This document shows, one piece after another, positions 34,220-38,588 of a stretch of DNA of 38,588 nt. Made by a program: the position numbers and the translations under genes. The stretch covers positions 1-38,588 of the forward strand of contig NZ_JAMXLR010000081.1 in NCBI RefSeq assembly GCF_024054565.1, given 5' to 3'. The notes below the pieces were generated by a model. It had not been told where the DNA came from. It was given only the letters and a program-made list of their open reading frames with translations, and did no database searches. The stretch comes from Aeoliella straminimaris. GTDB lineage: Bacteria; Planctomycetota; Planctomycetia; Pirellulales; Lacipirellulaceae. How positions within the stretch are numbered: position 1 is the first letter of the stretch; each line of letters begins with the position of its first letter.

Positions 34220-35713
34220 ATGCTCGATCCATCAAACTCAATGGCTCTGTTGCTACTATTGAATATAGCTTTTGCCAGCCTCGCTCTGGTAGCTGGCGTT
34301 CTGGGCGGTTTATGGTTTGCCTACGCCCGTTGGAATGTAGGTGCTGCTTCGCCGGCGCAAGTGGAGGAATCGGAGCGACATAGTCAACGCGAAAGCGAGC
34401 GCATCGCTATGGCGACCGATCGCCTGCGTGATCTCGCCAGTGGCATTGCCAGCGACGTCGACAAGCACTCCTCCCGAGTGGGAGAGATCACCACTGGGCT
34501 ACAGTCCTTGGACACCGATGACATCGAAGCCACTGGCACCGGTCTGGTCATGGCGATGGCGAACATCATCTCCGCCAACGGTGCGCTACAAGAGCGACTT
34601 GCAAAGGCTGAAGACCAGATTGCGGCCCAAGCCCGCGAGCTAACCCTCCAGGAATCTGAAGCGCGAACCGACTCGCTCACTGGAATGGCCAATCGCCGCG
34701 CTTTCGACGAAGCGATGTCGCAGCGACATGCCGAAGCGACGCGCAAAAACACTCCGCTATCACTCCTACTGGCAGACATAGACAGTTTCAAACAGTTGAA
34801 CGATTCGCACGGGCACCTCGTGGGTGACGAGGTGCTTCGCGTCGTCGCTCGTCGGTTGAAGGAGACGTGCCGCAGTATGGATCTACCTTGTCGCTATGGC
34901 GGTGAAGAGTTTGCCATCATCCTCCCTGCCACCGATTTGCAGGAAGCCAAACGGGCTGCCGAGCGGGTACGTCAGGCAATCGAATCACTCACCATCAAGT
35001 TCGATGGCAAACAATTCCAAGTCACGGTCAGTATTGGTGTCGCCCAGCTAGCCAATCAAGAAGACACTCCCCGCCTGGTGCGTCGCTGCGATGAGGCCCT
35101 TTACCAATCTAAAGATGCTGGCCGCAACTGCGGACACTGGCACGACGGAACTGATTGCCACCCCACGGCCAACCAGAACCAGAAACGCGGCGAGTCGTCG
35201 CAGGGTGAGGAACCCTCTACCCAGCGGACGCTACTCGATTCGCTTCCCAATCGCACCACGTTTGTCAATGAACTGAGACGGCGCATGGCCGAGTCTCATC
35301 GGACGGAGCAGCCGGTCTCTATCGTACTTGCAGAGCTCAAAGACTCGCATGAATTGAAGCAACGCCTTGGTTCCCATGCTCTTGTGACAGCCCTTAACCG
35401 TGTAGCCAAGGCAATTGCGGGTTCACTGCGAGAAATGGACCTTGCAGCCCAGCTAGGCGAAAACCGTATTGGTATCATGCTACCTAACAGCACCATGGAA
35501 TCTTCATGCACTACCATGGAAAGGGTCCGCTTGGTACTCAAACAATGCCCGCTGGAGTTAGAAGACGCATCCGTATGTCTATCTCTGTCGACAGGAGTTG
35601 CAGAACTTAGGACCGGGGATTGCGTTGAGAACCTGGTGGGGCGTGCCGAAGCCGCCCTGGCCTGCCAGGTCGAAAGATCTGATCCTTCGACATCCGCCTC
35701 CACGGCCCGCTAG
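34220..35713 (+). CDS. membrane-anchored tandem GGDEF protein, diguanylate cyclase with degenerate second domain
   Basis: A 497-residue protein. Residues about 9-33 form a membrane helix (MALLLLLNIAFASLALVAGVLGG); residues 45-150 are likely coiled coil. The first GGDEF domain is intact: TDSLTGMANRRAF, DIDSFKQLND, RYGGEEF at 225-231, and an I-site RSMD at 218-221, so product inhibition is expected. A second copy (DSLPNRTTF; REMD at 404-407; LGENR at 412-416) has lost the GGDEF signature and is probably regulatory. It should make c-di-GMP, which the HD-GYP gene upstream can break down and the PilZ protein can bind. ATG 34220 fits best, with 54 nt more of open frame upstream. A strong terminator follows at 35920-35950. 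Confidence 0.9.
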   Translation: MLDPSNSMALLLLLNIAFASLALVAGVLGGLWFAYARWNVGAASPAQVEESERHSQRESERIAMATDRLRDLASGIASDVDKHSSRVGEITTGLQSLDTDDIEATGTGLVMAMANIISANGALQERLAKAEDQIAAQARELTLQESEARTDSLTGMANRRAFDEAMSQRHAEATRKNTPLSLLLADIDSFKQLNDSHGHLVGDEVLRVVARRLKETCRSMDLPCRYGGEEFAIILPATDLQEAKRAAERVRQAIESLTIKFDGKQFQVTVSIGVAQLANQEDTPRLVRRCDEALYQSKDAGRNCGHWHDGTDCHPTANQNQKRGESSQGEEPSTQRTLLDSLPNRTTFVNELRRRMAESHRTEQPVSIVLAELKDSHELKQRLGSHALVTALNRVAKAIAGSLREMDLAAQLGENRIGIMLPNSTMESSCTTMERVRLVLKQCPLELEDASVCLSLSTGVAELRTGDCVENLVGRAEAALACQVERSDPSTSASTAR

Positions 35714-35919
35714 GTATTAGTACAAGAGCCTGCATTTGGCGATCGCTCGGAACTGCTGGTGGTTACAATAGGCTTCGACCTGGTCGGAGAACGTATAGTT
35801 TCGCGGCTAGCCTCGCCACTACTGCTGCTAGTCAATTCAATTGCCAAGCAAAGAACTCAGGCCCGCGTTCGTGCGCGCCGATAGCTATGGATGAGATCCC
35901 GTTGCCCCTGGGACTCCCA

Positions 35920-35955
35920 GCGCGGGGTGGCTTCGGCTGCCCCGCGCGTCTTTTG
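35920..35955 (+). terminator. UUCG-tetraloop intrinsic terminator after GGDEF gene
   Basis: GCGCGGGG (35920-35927) pairs with CCCCGCGC (35940-35947); the inside TGGC-TTCG-GCTG extends the stem to 12 pairs (with wobbles) closed by a TTCG loop. GTCTTTTG follows. It lies about 200 nt after the GGDEF stop, a good intrinsic terminator for the c-di-GMP operon. Confidence 0.72.
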
Positions 35956-36094
35956 TGAGTAAGTGCTGGCCCAGTCCACACCAAGGCTTGTCCGATTGGC
36001 GGAACACCGCACGCTATTGCGTCGGATGACGAGAGCTAGTCGAATTCTCACTTGCGAGTTGGCTGAGTGGAGCTACATAACTACGGCAGTGTAA

Positions 36095-36171
36095 CTCCAG
36101 GTTGTCTAGGGGGGCTAGCCTGGAGCGTTCCCGCCCTGCGGGTGTAGCGAGGCTGTTGCGCCCGCAGGGCG
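36095..36171 (+). promoter_or_regulatory. two tandem hairpins upstream of the LuxR-type gene
   Basis: Hairpin 1: CTCCAGG (36095-36101) with CCTGGAG (36119-36125), inner CTAG/CTAG. Hairpin 2: CGCCCTGCGGG (36132-36142) with CCCGCAGGGCG (36161-36171), a perfect 11-pair stem with an 18-nt loop. They end 82 nt before the luxR-type start. A leader, attenuator, or protein-binding element is possible. Confidence 0.6.
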
Positions 36172-36253
36172 CTTGATTGTCACTGGAGTTTCCGATGAGC
36201 GGAGACTAGGCTGTTCAAGTTCGCACTCTACTCACCACAGCGAGGTAGCCGCT

Positions 36254-36517
36254 ATGCCTCACGACCTGACACCCCGCGAAATCGAAGTCGTCCGACTAAT
36301 CAGCCTCGGTTGCTCTACGAGCGAGGCAGCCAAGATCTTGGGAGTGGCCGTTCCGACCGCCGACACGCACCGCACGAACGCCATGAATAAGTTAGGCGTC
36401 CGCAAGATGGCGTTGCTCACGCGAATGGCAATCAAGCACCGGATCACGTCGATGAAAGATACCCTCACCCCAGCGGAGAAAAGGAAGCGCGGGCGAAAGA
36501 AGGATGGGTGGAACTAG
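36254..36517 (+). CDS. stand-alone LuxR/GerE-type HTH DNA-binding protein
   Basis: An 87-residue protein that is essentially one LuxR-type helix-turn-helix domain: LTPREIEVVRLISLGCSTSEAAKIL, VAVPTADTHRTNAMNKLGV, then a basic C-terminus (KRKRGRKK). It has no receiver or ligand domain, so any signal must come from a partner or its own amount. GAGGT lies about 7 nt before ATG 36254. The frame is open to 36173, where it would run through hairpin 2's end, so I reject the longer form. The target is unknown. Confidence 0.85.
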   Translation: MPHDLTPREIEVVRLISLGCSTSEAAKILGVAVPTADTHRTNAMNKLGVRKMALLTRMAIKHRITSMKDTLTPAEKRKRGRKKDGWN

Positions 36518-36597
36518 GTAGTCATCTGTCGCATCGCTCGAGGTCTTCCCGCGGTGGGGATACCGCCAGCAATTCACCGTATCTCTAAGTCGCAGCG

Positions 36598-36698
36598 GTT
36601 GAACCATCCGACAGGACTTGCGCCCTGGGCCAGCGCGAAGCCGTCTTGTCCGAGATTTGACACCTCTGTCGGTTCGCTGAGACTCGATCTCAACGAAG
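36598..36698 (+). repeat. dispersed intergenic repeat, copy C
   Basis: Aligns without gaps to copies A and B over 77 bases and to copy B for about 24 more: TTGCGCCCTGGGC, TTGTCCGAGATTTGACACCTCTG, then CTGAGACTCGATCTCAACGA. Similarity to copy B stops close to 36698, where the 3' end of the group II intron is expected, and the GATGCATCCGC block seen in A and B is missing. Confidence 0.7.
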
Positions 36699-36699
36699 A

Positions 36700-38588
36700 C
36701 CAGGTGGCCCTGGGTGATTTCTCACCCAGGGCTCCCACAGACCCGTACGTGCCCGCATTAGAGCATACGGTTCCTCAAATCATGGTTTCGCTGCGTGACG
36801 AAGCTGCGAACGAACTGCGCGTGCGGGAGCAAGCGGGTAGCGACGGAGCAATGCGCAGAATTTCTGCCAGTGCATCGAGCGGATGTTGTTGCGGCGGTTA
36901 AGCCACTTACGCCATCGGTTCTCGACTTCCTGACGAAACCGGTTCATTGCTTCCGAGTTCCCTGTCACTCCGTAATACGCATAGTGTCCACGTAGCTTCT
37001 GGTTGAGCTTGTGCTGCTGCTCCGCAAGCGACAAGTGTCGATTATCGTGGCACCATTGATCGATGCGACGAGCAGCGCGGGTGAAACGATCTGTGGCAGT
37101 TTTCAGCTTGACCACCCAATAGCCCTTCAAAGAGACACCCCAATAGTGGGTGAATCCAAGCAGGTCAAACGTGCCAGGACGATCGTCGTCCTTCGTCCGT
37201 GAAGACGGGGGACGGAACGAAATGAGTTTCGTCTTGGTCGGATGAACAGTCAGACCATACTTACCGAATCGTTTCGGAATGACTTCCATCACGCGGTCGG
37301 CATCGCGAGGATCGCAAAAGCCGATCACGAAATCATCCGCATAGCGGATGAGGAAAGCCTTCCCACGCAGGCGGGGCTTCACGTCTTGTTCGAACCAAAC
37401 GTCCAGCACGTAGTGCAAGAACACGTTCGAAATCAAGGGTGAAACAACACCACCCTGGGGTGACCCGGAGTCAGGGTAACTCACGTTACCATCCTCCATC
37501 ACGCCCGCTTTCAACCACTTATCGATCAGACGCAGCAACACGCCATCACGCACCCTCTGTCGGAGAAACTGTCGGAGATGTTGATGATCCAGATTATCGA
37601 AAAACTTCCGGATATCGACCTCCAAAACTGTCACGCCCGTCCGCCGATGGCGCATCGTCTGGTCGCGGAAGGAAGTCAATGCATCGTGTGCCGAGCGGCC
37701 ACGTCGAAATCCGTAGGAACAGTCCAGGAAGTCCTGCTCATAGATCGGATCCAGTAACATGACCACCGCACGCTGGAGAATCTTATCCTCCAGCGTAGGT
37801 ATTCCGAGCGGACGAGTCTCCGTGGTGGAGCCGCCTTTCGGAATGTGCACTCGGCGCACAGGAGGAGCTTTGTAGGTGCCGGACTTCGCGCGGTCGAGCA
37901 AGCTTTGAAGGTTGCCCTCCAAATCCTGTTCATATTGTTCCGCGGTCACTCCATCGACACCAACAGCACCGTCCTTACGCGTGCATCGATACGCATCCTT
38001 TAACCAGTCGATGTCCATCAGATAGGCGAGCGAGGTGAAGGCCATCTCTGTAGACCGTCTCGCCAAGCATGCTATCCGTCTTTGTTTCGTGTACACGTCT
38101 ATCGAATTTCGAGGCATTCGCCGTGTTTCTCAAAAACGGTTCCATGATTCGACGTCTCGCTTCCCTCCACTGGCTCCAACGGGGTGAAGTTCGCCAGCTT
38201 CAACAGTACTATCAAGACGCTATGACTTCCTGCTACTCATCTCGCCGCACTTCGTTTCCTTCGCTTGGCGATACCTCGGTTGCACTCGTTGTGTTCGCTC
38301 CTTAACGGACGAGTCAGCCGCCAAGGCCTGGAGTTGGTAACCCGGTGTCTCCGTCCGGGATGTTGCCGAGGAAGCAACAGGATCTCCCAAGTTCCTGGGG
38401 AACCTCAATCATCCGTTTGCACATGTTCCAAACCGACGCCGGCAGGACTGCTTGCACCAGACCATAAAGTGCAGCAGCATGGCCCCTGGTCATCAAAAGG
38501 CAAAGGCTCCCACGATTGGGTCTTTCGACGCTCAATAGCATGGCTTTCGGATTCGCTGTTTACGCTTCGCAGGGCCGGTCACCCGACA
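36700..38588 (-). mobile_element. group II intron (5' end beyond the window)
   Basis: On the minus strand the intron runs from beyond 38588 to about 36700. It includes the maturase gene (36780-38117), a 34-nt domain V at 36740-36773 (GAACCGTATGC ... GCACGTACGGGTC), and a domain VI hairpin CCCTGGGTGA/TCACCCAGGG (36708-36717 and 36722-36731, GAAA loop on the minus strand), with GGA bulged at its base as a possible branch-point A. The exact 3' splice site is within about ten bases. 470 nt upstream of the maturase are probably domains I-III and are truncated by the window edge. Domain V carries AAC where AGC is usual. Confidence 0.8.
36780..38117 (-). CDS. ltrA: group II intron reverse transcriptase/maturase
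   Basis: A 445-residue intron-encoded protein. The reverse transcriptase fingers and palm are visible: PVRRVHIPKGGSTTETRPLGIPTLEDKILQ (in pieces), SYGFRRGRSAHDAL, EVDIRKFFDNLDH, SPQGGVVSPLISNVFLHYVLD, and the active site YADD at 259-262. The thumb/maturase (X) domain follows, with LNQKLRGHYAYYGVTGNS and FRQEVENRWRKWLNRR. It ends with a basic DNA-binding-like stretch but has no HNH endonuclease domain. It should help its intron splice and move, probably by nicking-independent priming. It is intact and ends about 7 nt before domain V. ATG 38117 is taken; ATG at 38045 is an alternative. Confidence 0.92.
   Translation of the reverse strand: MPRNSIDVYTKQRRIACLARRSTEMAFTSLAYLMDIDWLKDAYRCTRKDGAVGVDGVTAEQYEQDLEGNLQSLLDRAKSGTYKAPPVRRVHIPKGGSTTETRPLGIPTLEDKILQRAVVMLLDPIYEQDFLDCSYGFRRGRSAHDALTSFRDQTMRHRRTGVTVLEVDIRKFFDNLDHQHLRQFLRQRVRDGVLLRLIDKWLKAGVMEDGNVSYPDSGSPQGGVVSPLISNVFLHYVLDVWFEQDVKPRLRGKAFLIRYADDFVIGFCDPRDADRVMEVIPKRFGKYGLTVHPTKTKLISFRPPSSRTKDDDRPGTFDLLGFTHYWGVSLKGYWVVKLKTATDRFTRAARRIDQWCHDNRHLSLAEQQHKLNQKLRGHYAYYGVTGNSEAMNRFRQEVENRWRKWLNRRNNIRSMHWQKFCALLRRYPLAPARAVRSQLRHAAKP

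Larger units (their letters stand above)
35714..36253. other. intergenic region with terminator and hairpins before LuxR-type gene
   Basis: 540 bp without a gene. It holds the terminator hairpin at 35920-35947 and two tandem hairpins at 36095-36125 and 36132-36171, just ahead of the LuxR-type gene. Short frames here are not protein-like. Confidence 0.55.

Noticed and set aside
38118..38588. Short plus- and minus-strand frames upstream of the maturase
   Set aside because: The position fits intron domains I-III, which are RNA, not protein.
1..38588. tRNA, rRNA or CRISPR array
   Set aside because: No cloverleaf-like sequence, rRNA block or regularly spaced direct repeats was noticed by eye; a covariance search was not possible.

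Overview
The window looks like chromosomal DNA of a marine-type planctomycete, probably of the Pirellulales. The signs are several proteins with PEP-CTERM sorting signals and dockerin-like calcium-binding repeats, three DUF1559 pseudopilin-like proteins carrying an FTLVELLVVIAIIG segment, three small planctomycete-type lipoproteins, and two ECF sigma factors each paired with a FecR-like membrane protein. No rRNA, tRNA, CRISPR array or exosortase gene was seen. The species cannot be named from this sequence.

Left part (249-17522, all minus strand). Transcription appears to start with an ECF sigma factor and a FecR/LamG protein that overlap by ATGA. These are followed by a PEP-CTERM protein, a DUF1559 protein, a lipoprotein, a very long open frame holding three complete PEP-CTERM proteins, a second DUF1559/lipoprotein pair, and then three polysaccharide-active proteins: a BNR_4 beta-propeller, a DUF5703/GH95-like protein and a GH97 enzyme. 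This has the shape of a regulated glycan-degradation locus with surface-anchored or secreted enzymes.

Middle (17523-31997). A 5'-truncated sialate O-acetylesterase-like remnant and about 680 bp of gene-poor DNA separate the first locus from a second minus-strand run (29315 down to 19238): DUF1559, lipoprotein, two PEP-CTERM proteins, then three parallel beta-helix proteins joined by ATGA stop/start overlaps. The last of these is a GH110-type alpha-1,3-galactosidase. A second ECF sigma/FecR pair (29822-31997) is divergent from this run and is its likely regulator.

Right part (32000-38588, plus strand until the intron). An HD-GYP phosphodiesterase, an overlapping PilZ protein and a membrane-anchored GGDEF diguanylate cyclase form a compact cyclic-di-GMP module that ends at a strong terminator-like hairpin. 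A stand-alone LuxR-type DNA-binding protein follows, preceded by two tandem hairpins. The window ends inside a minus-strand group II intron with a YADD reverse transcriptase and recognisable domains V and VI.

The most unusual features are the triple PEP-CTERM frame, the two dockerin/PEP-CTERM tail cassettes reused on unrelated proteins, a pair of unclassified beta-helix proteins sharing Asp motifs with GH110, and a gapless ~77-bp (up to ~115-bp) intergenic repeat present three times, one copy abutting the intron.
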